64,000 nt of DNA from Polyangiaceae bacterium (GCA_015075635.1 JABTUA010000003.1:2046001-2110000); one strand, 5' to 3'. Shown: positions 33,100 through 42,994, counted from the stretch's first letter. Numbers and translations are program-made. The notes: generated by a model not told the origin, from the sequence alone.

Positions 33100-35847
33100 A
33101 TGAACGACGGGCGCCCCGATCCTGAGCGGCTCTTGCTCCGAGCGGAAGCGGAGGAGGCGGAGGAGCGCAAGAAGCTGCGCGGGCGCCTGACCATCTTCTT
33201 CGGCGCGGCGCCGGGAGTCGGCAAGACCTACGCGATGCTCCAGGAGGCCAGCTTCGAGCGCGACGTCGAGGACCGCGACGTGGTCGTGGGCGTGGTGGAG
33301 ACCCACGGCCGGTTCGAGACCACGACCCTGCTCGCCGGGTTCGAGCGGCTCCCGCGGCGCGAGGTCGAATACCGCGGGACGACCCTGGACGAGTTCGACC
33401 TCGACGCGGCGCTGGCGCGCAAGCCCAGTCTCTTGCTCGTGGACGAGCTGGCGCACACCAACGCCGAAGGCTCGCGGCACCCGAAGCGTTGGCAGGACGT
33501 GGAGGAGCTGCTCGAGGCGGGCATCGACGTGATGACCACGCTCAACGTGCAGCACGTCGAGAGCCTGAACGACCTGGTGGCGCGCGTCACCGGCGTGGTC
33601 GTGCGCGAGACCGTGCCGGATTCGGTGATCGACAGCGCCGACGAGATCAAGCTGATCGACTTGCCGCCGGAGGAGCTGCTCGAGCGTTTGCGCGAGGGCA
33701 AGGTGTACGTGCCGGCACAGGCCGAGCGCGCGATGGAGAACTTCTTTCGGAAGGGAAACCTGATCGCGCTGCGCGAGCTGGCGCTGCGCACCACGGCCGA
33801 GCGCGTGGACGCCGACATGCAGGCCTGGCGCCGCGCACAGGGCATCGAGAAGACCTGGGGCATCAGCGAGCGCATTTTGGTCTGCATCAGCCCGAGCCCG
33901 CACTCGGCCCCGCTGTTGCGCGCCGGCCGGCGCATCGCCGCCAGGCTCCACGCCGACTGGTTCGCGGTGAACGTGGAGACGCCGGCGACCCAGTCCCTGC
34001 CGGCGACCGAGCGCGCGCGCTTGTCGGCGCACCTGCGGCTGGCCGAGAGCCTCGGCGCAGCGACAGTCACTCTCAGCGGCCAGCGCGCCGCCGAAGAGTT
34101 GCTGAAGTTCGCGCGAGAGCACGGCGTCACCAAGATCGTCGTCGGCAAGCAGCGCGTCTTGCGCTGGCGCGACCGTCTTCGGACCTCGTTCGTGGACGAG
34201 TTGATCCTGGGCAGCGGGGACATCGACGTCTACGTGACCGCCGGCGAGCAGGAGGACGCGGAGCCCAAGGAGCGGCCTGCGGCGCGCCTCGCGCCGGCGC
34301 CGGGAAGCGGCGCGCTGCGAGAGTACGCGATGGGTGCTGCGGTGGTGGCGGCGACGACCCTGGTTGCCTATGCCGTCTTCGGTCGAGACCCGCTGGCCGA
34401 CGTGGTCATGACCTACCTGCTCGGCATCGTGCTGGTGTCGATGCGGTTTCGCTTTCGAGTGGCGCTCGCCAGCGCGGTGCTGAGCGTGCTGGCGTTCGAC
34501 GTCTTCTTCATTCCCCCGTACCTCACCTTCTCCGTGGCGGACCTGCGCCACGTCGTCACCTTCGCCGTCATGTTGCTGGTCGCGGTGGTGATCGCCGGGC
34601 TCACCCAGCGCGTGAAGGACCAGGCCCAGTTCGCCAAGACCAGCGAGCGCCGCACGGCCGTGCTCTACGCCCTGAGTCGCGACCTGGGCGAGTCGATCGA
34701 CGAGGGCAACCAGGCGCGGATCGCCTGCCGCCACCTCGAGGACGTGTTCGACGCGACGGTCGCGGTGTTCACCCGGAGCGCGACCGGTGACACCGAGCTC
34801 TTGCAGGCGAGCGCTGGGCTGAGCGCGCCGCTCGACAAGGAAGTAGGCGTCGTGCGCTGGGTGGCGAACCAAGCCAAGGACGCGGGGATCGGCACCGACA
34901 ACGTGCCGGGAGCGCAGGGGCTCTACGTGCCACTCGCGGCGGCGAGCGGCGAGGTGCTCGGCGTGCTCGGCCTGTATCCGAAGAACCCGGAGCGCTTGTC
35001 GGATCCGGAGCAGCGCCGGCTCGTCCAGAGCCTCGCGCTCCAGATAGCCTCTGCGATGGAACGCGCGCGCCTCGCCGGCGAAGCGCAACGCGCGCGCGTG
35101 CGCATGGAGACCGAGCAGCTCAGGAGCAGCCTGCTCTCGTCCGTTTCTCACGACCTCCGGACACCGCTCGCCGTGATGAAGGGAGCCGCCAGCTCCATCG
35201 TGGACGACGACGCGGCGCTACCCCCGGAGACGCGCAGGGACCTGGCCCAGACCCTGCTCGAGGAGACGGAGCGACTGGAGCGCCTGGTGGCCAACTTGCT
35301 CGACATGACGCGGCTCGAGTCGGGCGCCGTGCGCGTGGAGAAGGAGTGGCAGTCGGTCGAGGAGATCGTCGGAGGCGCTCTGGCTCGTACGGAGCGCCAA
35401 CTCGCGCGCCACCCCGTCGAGGTGAGCGTTCCCCCGGACCTGCTCTTGCCGTGCGACGGCGTTCTGGTCGAGCAAGCGCTGGTGAACCTGCTCGAGAACG
35501 CTGCGAAGCACACGCCCGAAGGCACCGCGGTGGAGATCTCCGCCGCGCGAGCCGAGCACGACGTGACGCTCTGCGTGGCTGACCGCGGCCCGGGTCTCGC
35601 CCCTGGAGAGGAGCGACAGGTATTCGAGAAGTTCCATCGCGGCCCCTCCGAGCAGGCGACGCCGGGCTTCGGTCTGGGGCTGGCCATCTGCCGCGCCATC
35701 GCCCTCGCTCACGGCGGTCGCATCCACGCTCGGAACCGCAGCGAGGGCGGTGCGGCGTTCGAGCTCACCCTGCCGGTGGAGGGCGAGCCGCCGAGCGCCC
35801 CGCCGCCCGAGATCCCGGACAAGTCCGGCAGCGTCGAGGCCGGATGA
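33100..35847 (+). CDS. kdpD: KdpD, turgor/potassium sensor histidine kinase
   Basis: A 915-aa sensor kinase. The N-terminal KdpD domain has the Walker A motif GAAPGVGKT at residues 35-43. It is followed by a universal-stress-protein-like domain, four membrane helices near residues 405-510, a GAF-like region, HisKA with H684 in SSVSHDLRTPL and a HATPase_c domain (NLLENAAKHTP, FGLGLAICRAI). It phosphorylates KdpE to switch on the operon when K+ is low. It follows kdpC by 10 bases, and its stop overlaps kdpE. Confidence 0.96.
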   Translation: MNDGRPDPERLLLRAEAEEAEERKKLRGRLTIFFGAAPGVGKTYAMLQEASFERDVEDRDVVVGVVETHGRFETTTLLAGFERLPRREVEYRGTTLDEFDLDAALARKPSLLLVDELAHTNAEGSRHPKRWQDVEELLEAGIDVMTTLNVQHVESLNDLVARVTGVVVRETVPDSVIDSADEIKLIDLPPEELLERLREGKVYVPAQAERAMENFFRKGNLIALRELALRTTAERVDADMQAWRRAQGIEKTWGISERILVCISPSPHSAPLLRAGRRIAARLHADWFAVNVETPATQSLPATERARLSAHLRLAESLGAATVTLSGQRAAEELLKFAREHGVTKIVVGKQRVLRWRDRLRTSFVDELILGSGDIDVYVTAGEQEDAEPKERPAARLAPAPGSGALREYAMGAAVVAATTLVAYAVFGRDPLADVVMTYLLGIVLVSMRFRFRVALASAVLSVLAFDVFFIPPYLTFSVADLRHVVTFAVMLLVAVVIAGLTQRVKDQAQFAKTSERRTAVLYALSRDLGESIDEGNQARIACRHLEDVFDATVAVFTRSATGDTELLQASAGLSAPLDKEVGVVRWVANQAKDAGIGTDNVPGAQGLYVPLAAASGEVLGVLGLYPKNPERLSDPEQRRLVQSLALQIASAMERARLAGEAQRARVRMETEQLRSSLLSSVSHDLRTPLAVMKGAASSIVDDDAALPPETRRDLAQTLLEETERLERLVANLLDMTRLESGAVRVEKEWQSVEEIVGGALARTERQLARHPVEVSVPPDLLLPCDGVLVEQALVNLLENAAKHTPEGTAVEISAARAEHDVTLCVADRGPGLAPGEERQVFEKFHRGPSEQATPGFGLGLAICRAIALAHGGRIHARNRSEGGAAFELTLPVEGEPPSAPPPEIPDKSGSVEAG

Positions 35848-36542
35848 ACCCGACGAGCCCCCTGATCCTGGTCGTCGAGGACGAGCCGCAGATGCGCCGG
35901 TTCTTGCGCGGCTCACTCGGCACGCACGGCTATCGCATCCTGGAGGCGGTCAACGGCGAGGAGGGACTGGCTCGGGCCGCCGCGCACAGCCCCGACGTGG
36001 TCCTGCTGGACCTCGGCTTGCCGGACCTCGATGGTCTGGAGGTGACGAGGCGGCTCAGGCAGTGGACATCGCTGCCGGTGATCGTGATCTCGGCGCGCGG
36101 CCGGGACGAGGACAAGGTGCGCGCGCTCGACGCAGGAGCCGACGACTACCTCACCAAGCCATTCAGCGTCGCCGAGCTGCTCGCGCGCATTCGCGTCGCG
36201 CTTCGTCATGCCGGTCGCGGCAAGCGCGATCAAGAGGAGTCGACCTTCCGCGTCGGCGACCTACGCATCGAGTTCGCCAGACGCCAGGTGTTCGCCGGTG
36301 AGGCCGAGGTGCACCTGACGCCCACCGAATACAAGCTGCTCAGCGTTCTGGCGCGTCACGCGGGGCGCGTGCTGACCCACCGCCAGCTCCTCAGAGAAGT
36401 GTGGGGGCCGGAGCACGTGGGGCACACGGAGTACCTGCGCGTGTTCGTCGGACAGCTCCGCCACAAGCTCGAGGCCACGCCGGCGCGGCCTCGCTACCTG
36501 GTGAACGAGCCGGCCGTGGGGTATCTCTTGAAGGTGGACTGA
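35844..36542 (+). CDS. kdpE: KdpE, response regulator
   Basis: A 232-aa OmpR-family regulator: receiver domain with acidic pocket EDE at 12-14, phospho-acceptor D56 in VVLLDLGLPD and Lys in DYLTKPF, then a C-terminal winged helix (HLTPTEYKLLSVLARHAGRVLTHRQLL). It is the partner of KdpD, which it overlaps by ATGA, and should bind upstream of kdpF. Confidence 0.96.
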   Translation: MNPTSPLILVVEDEPQMRRFLRGSLGTHGYRILEAVNGEEGLARAAAHSPDVVLLDLGLPDLDGLEVTRRLRQWTSLPVIVISARGRDEDKVRALDAGADDYLTKPFSVAELLARIRVALRHAGRGKRDQEESTFRVGDLRIEFARRQVFAGEAEVHLTPTEYKLLSVLARHAGRVLTHRQLLREVWGPEHVGHTEYLRVFVGQLRHKLEATPARPRYLVNEPAVGYLLKVD

Positions 36543-36652
36543 GCATCGCGCGAGCCGCGCGTCCGCGCCCCTTGTCGCCGCTACGCGGTGGGGGCGCCGC
36601 GCAAAGACCCCGGGGCCGGGAATTTGCGCCGAATCGGGTCGTATCAGAGGGC

Positions 36653-37546
36653 ATGCGACTGCGCCTCCTTGCCCTGCCGCTCCTCGCCCTCTGGGGCGGC
36701 ATCGCCTGCTCGTCCGGGGGAGACGACTCCGGCAGCTCGAGCAGCGAGTTTGCCGCTCGATACTGCGCGCTGTTCAAGCCGTGCTGCGCGAAGGCCGGGA
36801 TGCCGACCACGCAGAACCTCTGCCACCTGATGTTCGGGGCAGCGGTCGCGAAGGATCAGCAGGCCGCCGAGGAGTGCATCTCCCAATACGAGGCCTGGGC
36901 TCAGGAAGCCGACTGGTGCGAGACCTTCGGGTCCAAGCCGCGCCCCGCCAGCTGCGTCAAGGCCTACCCGGAGGATCCGTCCAAACCCAGCGGCTCCAAG
37001 AAGCCCGGCGAGTCGTGCAACGTGTCGAGCGATTGCGCGCTGAGCGCCAAGGGCGAGGTGGACTGCTACCACGACTTCGACGCCGACTCCGACTACTGTC
37101 GTGTTCGCGTCCTGGCCCCCGTTGGAGCGGCCTGCACGGGCACGAAGCTCGGCAACGTGACGGTCTTCGAGGGGCAGTCGCAGTCCGGCGCGACGGAGGT
37201 CAGCGTGTGCCACGTCGACGCGGGCGCCTATTGCGACAACGGCACGTGCGCGGCCCGGGTCGCGGTGGGCGGAGCTTGCGGCGGCTACGCGAGCTGCGCC
37301 GGCACCGACACCTACTGCGCGGGGACGTGCAAGACGAAGGTACCGGCCGGCTCGAGCTGCGCCGACAGCTCGGAGGCCTGCCAGGACGACGCCTACTGCC
37401 CGTTCCCGGAGGACGTCTGCAAGCCGAGGGCGACCGACGGCGCGGCCTGCTCGAGCAACGAGGAGTGCCTGAGCTCGTATTGTGACGGGACCTGCAAGGC
37501 CCACCCGGGCTTTGGCGGGCTGGCGCTGGGCATGTTCTGCGCCTGA
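36653..37546 (+). CDS. Cys-rich secreted lipoprotein
   Basis: A 297-aa protein with a signal peptide ending in GGIAC (lipobox-like) and about 25 Cys in several repeats of the form C.....C..D.YC (CNVSSDCALSAKG, CGGYASCAGTDTYCAGTC, CSSNEECLSSYCDGTC), like the Dickkopf-type Cys-rich lipoproteins common in myxobacteria. Function unknown. It lies downstream of kdpE but with a 110-base gap and is probably a separate unit. Confidence 0.72.
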   Translation: MRLRLLALPLLALWGGIACSSGGDDSGSSSSEFAARYCALFKPCCAKAGMPTTQNLCHLMFGAAVAKDQQAAEECISQYEAWAQEADWCETFGSKPRPASCVKAYPEDPSKPSGSKKPGESCNVSSDCALSAKGEVDCYHDFDADSDYCRVRVLAPVGAACTGTKLGNVTVFEGQSQSGATEVSVCHVDAGAYCDNGTCAARVAVGGACGGYASCAGTDTYCAGTCKTKVPAGSSCADSSEACQDDAYCPFPEDVCKPRATDGAACSSNEECLSSYCDGTCKAHPGFGGLALGMFCA

Positions 37547-37596
37547 GCCCGTTGCTTTGCCTTCTGGCGGATTTGCGCTATTTCGCCAAGCTCCTC

Positions 37597-37902
37597 GTGC
37601 CGACCATCAGCTTCACTCGACCCCACTGCCTGAGCCCGCGGGACGCGCGGGAGACGGCCGAGTCCATCGCGCGCCGCTTCGAGGAGCGCCTGGAGGTGTC
37701 GTGGCGCTGGGAGGGTGACGCGCTCCACCTCACCGCAGACCGCGGCAAGGCGCGGGGCGCGTCCGGGAGCGTGCTCGTCGGAGAACGCTTCATCGACGTG
37801 AGCCTGCACCTGCCGCTGCACCTCAGGCCGATGCGGGCTTTCTTGAAGGCCGAGTTGGCGCGCCGGCTCGAGCTGTTGCTGGGTCCCGCGCCGGGGTACT
37901 GA
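37597..37902 (+). CDS. PHA-granule-region family protein (polyhydroxyalkanoic acid system protein)
   Basis: A 101-aa protein matching the small PHA_gran_rgn family: ISFTRPHCLSPRDARETAESIARRFEERL at the start, then a beta region (ALHLTADRGKARGASGSVLVGERFIDVSLHLPL) and a final helix. The family is often found with polyhydroxyalkanoate genes, but none are nearby. I chose GTG 37597 because family members begin with P(T/S)I; a TTG at 37552 would add 15 unlikely residues. Confidence 0.65.
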   Translation: MPTISFTRPHCLSPRDARETAESIARRFEERLEVSWRWEGDALHLTADRGKARGASGSVLVGERFIDVSLHLPLHLRPMRAFLKAELARRLELLLGPAPGY

Positions 37903-37956
37903 CGCCGCGAGCCAACGGGGTGCCGCCCGGCGACACCGTGCTACGGTCGCCTCCTC

Positions 37957-39912
37957 ATGACCCATGCCGAGGCCGACGTGCTCCGCGCGGAGGTGGAGCG
38001 GCTACATGCCCGCGTCGCCGAGCTGGAGCGCTCCTCGGCGCGTCAGCCGGCAGTGTTCCTCGAAGCGCTGCTCAGCGCCCTGCCCGCAGTCGTCATCCTG
38101 TTCGACCACGACATCAGAATTCGCTTCATCAGTCGCATGGTGCCGGGTCTCGCCGAAGAGCGCGTGATCGGCGCACCGGCCCTCGACTTCATCCCGCCGG
38201 AAGACCACGAGCGCGCCCGCGCCGCCATCGACACCGCGCTGCGTTCCGGACGGCCCGGCGGCTACGAGACCGTCGGGCCGGGTCCACACGGCGAGCACCG
38301 CCACTATCAGGTATTCGTCGCGCCGGTGCTGGAACCCGATGGCACGCTGGGGGGCTGCTTCGTGGCAATCGACACCTCGCACCTGCGCGAGCGGGAACGC
38401 GCGCTGGCGGAGAGCGAGCAGAAGCTGCGAATCGCGCTCGCGTCGACCAAGCTCGGGCTGTGGAGCTGGGACTTGCGGAGCGGCGAGCTGCTCTGGGACG
38501 ACCGCATGAGGCAACTCTTGGGCCTGACCGAGTCACTCGCGCTGCCCGACTACGTCGAGCAGGCCGTGCATCCCGACGACCGCGACGCCGTCCGGCGGTC
38601 GGGCGAGCGGGCCCTGGCGACCGGCCGCTTCGAAAGCGTCACTCATCGTGTCGTGCGCCCGGACGGGGAGGTTCGCTGGATGCTCACCGTCGGGGAGGTC
38701 GAATGCGACGCGAACGGCCGCCCTTTGCGCCTGACGGGAGGCAATCTCGACATCACGGAGCAGCGCGCGCTGGAGGAGCAGCTGCGTCGCGCGCAGAAGA
38801 TGGAGGCCGTGGGGCGCCTGACGGCAGGCGTCGCCCACAACTTCAACAACATGCTCATGGCCATCCTGCCCAGCCTGGAGCTGCTGCGGCGCGTGGCCCC
38901 GGTCTCTCATGTCGCGCTCCTCGACGATGCCGCCGCGGCATCCGAGCGCGCCGCGGACATGGTGCGCAAGCTGATGACGTTCGCCGGTCAGCGCCGCCCG
39001 GTCGACCCGCGACCCTGCGACGCAGTCGCCCTCACACGCCACATCGCGGACATGTGCGAGCGTACCTTCGACCGGCGCATCGAGCTCCGCTGTGACATTC
39101 CTGCCCAGCCGCTTCACGTCAGGGCGGACGCTGCGGACCTGGAGCAGGTCCTGATGAACTTGCTCTTGAACGCCCGCGACGCCGTCACCGACGCGGGTCG
39201 CGACCGACCGCGCATCGAGGTCATCGCGTCGCTGGAAGCGCCGGATCCGAGGCTGCCGAGCGCGGGCGCGCTCGTCGCGCTCCGCGTGCGGGACAACGGT
39301 TCCGGGATGAGCGAGGACGCCAAGCAGCATGCCTTCGAGCCGTTCTTCACCAGCAAAGAAGTCGGGCGTGGAACCGGGCTCGGGCTGGCGACCAGCTACG
39401 CGTTGGTCCGCGACCTCGGCGGGCTCATCGAGATCGACTCTCGAGAAGGGATCGGAACGACGGTGTCCGTGCTCCTGCCCGCGACCGCTCCAGTGGCGGC
39501 AGAGACTGCGGTCCCCGGCCGTGCCCCGGGCCTGACCGACGCGAGAGTCCTCGTGGTCGACGACGAACCGCTGATCCGAAGACTGGTCCAGCAGGTGCTC
39601 GAGTCCGCGGGTTGCCGCGTGCGGACCGCGCATGATGGCGATGCGGCGCTGGCGGAGGTCGCGCGCGAGCCTGCCGACGTGATCTTGCTGGATCGGTCCA
39701 TGCCGGGTACGGCCGGAGTATCGCTGCTCGGCGCGCTACGCGCGCGCGCCCCGAACGCGAAGATCGTCTACTTCACCGGTCAAGAGGTCGCGCCGGAGGA
39801 GTACGCGAACGTCGATGCGGTGATCCAGAAGCCGGTGCGAATCGACGCGCTCGAGCGCGTGGTGGCCGAGCTGGTCGGGCTCGCTCGGGGTGACTCCCTC
39901 GGCAGCGAATAG
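37957..39912 (+). CDS. Hybrid sensor histidine kinase with PAS domains and receiver
   Basis: A 651-aa cytoplasmic hybrid kinase: short coiled coil (1-30), PAS domain (about 35-145), second PAS/PAC (about 155-275, ending LTGGNLDITEQRALEEQLRRAQKMEAVGRL), HisKA with H294 in GVAHNFNNML, HATPase_c (NLLLNARDAV, GTGLGLATSYALV) and a C-terminal receiver with D579 in VILLDRSMPG and Lys in VIQKPV. HNFNN is the form common in Cys-rich hybrid kinases of proteobacteria and myxobacteria. No output gene is adjacent, so it is an orphan. Confidence 0.9.
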   Translation: MTHAEADVLRAEVERLHARVAELERSSARQPAVFLEALLSALPAVVILFDHDIRIRFISRMVPGLAEERVIGAPALDFIPPEDHERARAAIDTALRSGRPGGYETVGPGPHGEHRHYQVFVAPVLEPDGTLGGCFVAIDTSHLRERERALAESEQKLRIALASTKLGLWSWDLRSGELLWDDRMRQLLGLTESLALPDYVEQAVHPDDRDAVRRSGERALATGRFESVTHRVVRPDGEVRWMLTVGEVECDANGRPLRLTGGNLDITEQRALEEQLRRAQKMEAVGRLTAGVAHNFNNMLMAILPSLELLRRVAPVSHVALLDDAAAASERAADMVRKLMTFAGQRRPVDPRPCDAVALTRHIADMCERTFDRRIELRCDIPAQPLHVRADAADLEQVLMNLLLNARDAVTDAGRDRPRIEVIASLEAPDPRLPSAGALVALRVRDNGSGMSEDAKQHAFEPFFTSKEVGRGTGLGLATSYALVRDLGGLIEIDSREGIGTTVSVLLPATAPVAAETAVPGRAPGLTDARVLVVDDEPLIRRLVQQVLESAGCRVRTAHDGDAALAEVAREPADVILLDRSMPGTAGVSLLGALRARAPNAKIVYFTGQEVAPEEYANVDAVIQKPVRIDALERVVAELVGLARGDSLGSE

Positions 39913-39975
39913 GCGCCGGGCGGGCGCAGGGGGAGGGGGCCCGGCGGGACGAAACTTGCCCGCCGTGCGAGAGCG

Positions 39976-40506
39976 GTGAGATGTGGGACGACGAGCGTGC
40001 AATTCGTCCCCACCGATAGCGAGTTCTGGGTGGCGCAAGGGATCGCCCTGGTGTGCGGCGGGTTGGTCGGGCTGGAACGCCAGCTTCGAGGCAAACCCGC
40101 TGGCATGCGCACGAGCATGCTGATCTGCGCGGGGACCTGCCTGTTCGTGCGCATCGGCGCCCAGCTCGGCGCCGGCATCGGCTCGAACACCGACGCTGCG
40201 CGCGTCGTCGGCCAGGTCGTCACCGGCGTGGGCTTCCTGGGCGCAGGGGTGATCCTGACCCGCGACGGCCTGGTCAAAGGCATGACCAGCGCGGCGGTGG
40301 TCTGGATCCTCGCGGCCATCGGCAGCTTGATCGGCGTGGGCCGCGGCGGCGAGGCGCTGGCCGCGACCGGCGTGACGCTCGCCGTCCTGGTCGGCGTGAA
40401 CCGACTCGAGCGTGCCTATCGCGGCCTGCGCACCGGGGTCCACGCGGACGACTCGATGGAAGAGCCGATGAGCGGGCTGCCGCCGCCGGTGCAACCGCGC
40501 AAGTAG
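39976..40506 (+). CDS. MgtC/SapB-family membrane protein
   Basis: A 176-aa protein with five hydrophobic helices and the MgtC signature ALVCGGLVGLERQLRGKPAGMRTSMLIC, then GVGFLGAGVILTRDGLVKGMTSAAVVW. MgtC proteins adapt ATP and Mg2+ balance. The start is uncertain: GTG 39976 or GTG 39997 both precede the family core. The protein is hydrophobic throughout and ends in a short polar tail. Confidence 0.83.
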   Translation: MRCGTTSVQFVPTDSEFWVAQGIALVCGGLVGLERQLRGKPAGMRTSMLICAGTCLFVRIGAQLGAGIGSNTDAARVVGQVVTGVGFLGAGVILTRDGLVKGMTSAAVVWILAAIGSLIGVGRGGEALAATGVTLAVLVGVNRLERAYRGLRTGVHADDSMEEPMSGLPPPVQPRK

Positions 40507-40543
40507 CCAGGGCATGGAGGCGGCACGCTCGAAAGCGCAGGGC

Positions 40544-41869
40544 CTACTCGCAGTGAGCGATCAGCCAGCCGCCGGCGACGTCTTTGTGGTCGAGTGACCC
40601 GATCAGCCAGGCGAAGGCCACCCGGCCGCGCGCCGCGGCGACACCGTAGCCGTATCCGTCGAAGCCAAAGTCGGTCCCTTCGATCACGGTCTCGAAGACG
40701 GCCGACGTCGCCTGATCGAAGCGCGGAGCAGCGCTCGCCCCCGGGATGCGGACGAAGCCCAGGGCACTGTCCCGACCATGGGCGACATACAGGTCGTCGC
40801 CGTCCACCGCCAGGCTCAGCGAGTAGGCCTCGGCGTCCGGAAGCTCCGTCGAAGCCACGTCTTCGATGCCGCCGTCGCCGAGCTCGAAGATTCGGACGAA
40901 CAGCCCGGAGGGGGTCCTTGCTCCCACCGCCACGCGGGTTCCCCAGGCGATCAGGTCCCCATCGTACGCAAGGGGCAACGCGGGCAACGGCGCAACGGCG
41001 AGGTCGAGGTTGTCTCCGAGCAGCGGACCCATGAGCAGGACCAGATGGCCCGGCGCGCTGGTCTGCGTGTCTTCCGCCGAGAGCATGCCGATGACCTCGT
41101 TGCTGGTGGCGACGCCGGCGCCTCGCCACTGGCTCTCTCCGAACGGGTGCTCGACCGGCACACTCCCCTTGAGCGCGGAGCCGGCCAGCACTGCACGTTC
41201 CGGGACCGCCGCCTGCGTGTAGACGAGCTCCCACTCACCGATCGCCTTGCCAGGAGCGAGCGATCGGCGCGAGGTGCCGAAGCCGAAAGAGGTGGCGTCG
41301 TTGGCCACGCCCGCGGGACCGGGCTTCGCGTCGCTGTCGAACGGAAGGAAGGTCATGCCCGCGCCGCTGGCGCAGATCGGCAGCCCTGTCACCGCCATGC
41401 CCTGGCCCGCCCGGTACGCGAGGCCCAGACCGTTGGACTGCGCGTACGCACAACCCCCGAGGTCGAGCTCCTCCGGAGCGCCCGTCAGGCCGTCATCGCT
41501 CAGCGCGAGCAGGTGGACGCGGTGGGGCTCGCCGCCGAGGTCACCTTGGCTCCGGTAGCCGATGACGAAGCCGGACTCGGTTGCGATTACCGCGGGGCTG
41601 TCGGTGTGCATCGAAGCCGTTGCCTTTGGCAGTGAGCCCCGCGACTGAACCACGCACCCGACGTGTGGAGCGCCGGCGCCACCGCCCATCCCCCCGCCGC
41701 CTGCCGCGCCGCTGCCGCCGCCTCCGCCGCTCGCGGCGCCCCCAGCGTGCGGCGCCGCCCTCTCGCTCTGCCCGCCGCAGGCGCCGATCGCGAGAGTCAG
41801 CGCGAGCACAGGCAGCTGACGGCGCAGCGGCGGGACCGCGCCAGAGGTGGTCCGCTCGCGAGTCCCCAT
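40544..41869 (-). CDS. Secreted lipoprotein of unknown function, possible beta-propeller
   Basis: A 441-aa lipoprotein (lipobox AIGAC) with a Gly/Ala-rich linker at about residues 45-70. The rest is made of repeated strand-loop units (ESGFVIGYRSQGDLGG, DGDLIAWGTRVAVGARTPSGLFVRIFELGDGG), compatible with a beta-propeller. Similar proteins are common in Sorangium-type genomes and none is characterised that I know. It starts at ATG 41869. Confidence 0.7.
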   Translation of the reverse strand: MGTRERTTSGAVPPLRRQLPVLALTLAIGACGGQSERAAPHAGGAASGGGGGSGAAGGGGMGGGAGAPHVGCVVQSRGSLPKATASMHTDSPAVIATESGFVIGYRSQGDLGGEPHRVHLLALSDDGLTGAPEELDLGGCAYAQSNGLGLAYRAGQGMAVTGLPICASGAGMTFLPFDSDAKPGPAGVANDATSFGFGTSRRSLAPGKAIGEWELVYTQAAVPERAVLAGSALKGSVPVEHPFGESQWRGAGVATSNEVIGMLSAEDTQTSAPGHLVLLMGPLLGDNLDLAVAPLPALPLAYDGDLIAWGTRVAVGARTPSGLFVRIFELGDGGIEDVASTELPDAEAYSLSLAVDGDDLYVAHGRDSALGFVRIPGASAAPRFDQATSAVFETVIEGTDFGFDGYGYGVAAARGRVAFAWLIGSLDHKDVAGGWLIAHCE

Positions 41870-41906
41870 CAGCTGAGGGTAGCACCCTCGGATCGGAAGG
41901 CGCGCC

Positions 41907-41960
41907 TCAGCCCAGCTTCTGCAGCAGCGCCATCGCGGTGGACTCCGCGTGGCTCGGACC
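41907..41960 (-). pseudogene. Remnant resembling the 3' end of a thiolase gene
   Basis: On the minus strand this reads ...HAESTAMALLQKLG and stop, very close in DNA and protein to the end of the thiolase at 43065 (GDTAMALVLKVG and stop). About 33 of 41 bases agree, including the block CAGCGCCATCGCGGTG. It suggests a decayed duplicate of the thiolase end, about 1.1 kb away, with the phosphoesterase gene in between. It may also be chance plus codon bias. Confidence 0.35.
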
Positions 41961-42007
41961 TTCTCTGGCCAGGCTCCGCCGGCGCGTGCAGCTAGCCTGG
42001 GGCCGTC

Positions 42008-42994
42008 TTGCGCGTGCTGTTCTTCTCCGACACCCACCTGGGCCTCGACGGGCCGTCGCGCCCCCGCGTCGCGCGCCGACGCCAGGGTGACGATTTCTTC
42101 GCGAACACGGAGCGCGCCGTCACGCGCGCCCTGGCGGGTGACGTCGATCTCGTGGTGCACGGCGGCGACGTATTCCACCGGAGCGACGTGCCGCTCTCGC
42201 TCGCCGAGCGCGCGTACGCGCTGCTGCGCAGGGTCGCCGATCATGGCGTGCCGTTGGTGCTCGTACCAGGGAACCACGAGCGAGCGGCGCTGCCTTTCCC
42301 GTTGCTGTTGCGCCACCCGGCCGTCTTCGTGTTCGACCGCCCGAAGACGCTGGAGCTCAGGCTCGCCGGGCTTCGCGTCGCCATCGGCGGTTTCCCGTAC
42401 CTCCGTCACGCGCGGGCGAGATTCACGGCGGCGCTCGCGGCGGCGGAGCTTTCGAGCGCGCCGGCAGACCTCCGCTTGCTGTGCATGCACCACTGCTTCG
42501 AGGGAGCGCAGGTGGGCCCGCACGACTGGACCTTTCGCGACGCCGACGACGTCGTGCGCGCGGCAGACCTCCCGGAGGGGCTCTCGGCCGTGCTCTCGGG
42601 TCACATCCACCGCCATCAGGTGCTCAGGCACGATCTGCGCGGCGCGCCGCTCCGCGCGCCCGTCCTCTACCCAGGGTCGGTCGAGCGGACGAGCAGCGCC
42701 GAGCGCGGCGAGACGAAGGGGTACCTGACGCTCGACTTCGACGCCGGCGGGCTCGCCGCCTGGCAACTCCACGAGCTCCCGACGCGACCGCTCGCGGTTT
42801 GCACGCTCCGAGCGGGGGAGCTCCGAGCCGAGCTCGAGCGCCTGGCCAGCACGCTGCCCGAGGACGCGGTGCTCGTTCTGCGCGTCGAAGGCAAGGCCAC
42901 GGAGGCTGAATCGATGCTCCTCAGTGCCGCGGCGCTTCGCGAGCGCTTCGGGCCTCGGGTCAACGTGCGCGTGAGCGCGCCGCGCGATCGCTAG
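42008..42994 (+). CDS. Calcineurin-like metallophosphoesterase, SbcD/Mre11-like
   Basis: A 328-aa protein with the metallophosphoesterase motifs in order: DTHLG, GGDVFH, GNHE, and the final GHIHRHQ. The arrangement is like SbcD or DNA-repair nucleases, but no sbcC follows, so the substrate is open. The TTG at 42008 is used because the first motif starts only 7 residues in; GTG 42014 is a possible start. Confidence 0.78.
   Translation: MRVLFFSDTHLGLDGPSRPRVARRRQGDDFFANTERAVTRALAGDVDLVVHGGDVFHRSDVPLSLAERAYALLRRVADHGVPLVLVPGNHERAALPFPLLLRHPAVFVFDRPKTLELRLAGLRVAIGGFPYLRHARARFTAALAAAELSSAPADLRLLCMHHCFEGAQVGPHDWTFRDADDVVRAADLPEGLSAVLSGHIHRHQVLRHDLRGAPLRAPVLYPGSVERTSSAERGETKGYLTLDFDAGGLAAWQLHELPTRPLAVCTLRAGELRAELERLASTLPEDAVLVLRVEGKATEAESMLLSAAALRERFGPRVNVRVSAPRDR

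Noticed and set aside
32878..35151. 757-codon open frame antisense to kdpC and kdpD
   Set aside because: No recognisable domain; kdpD on the + strand is unmistakable.
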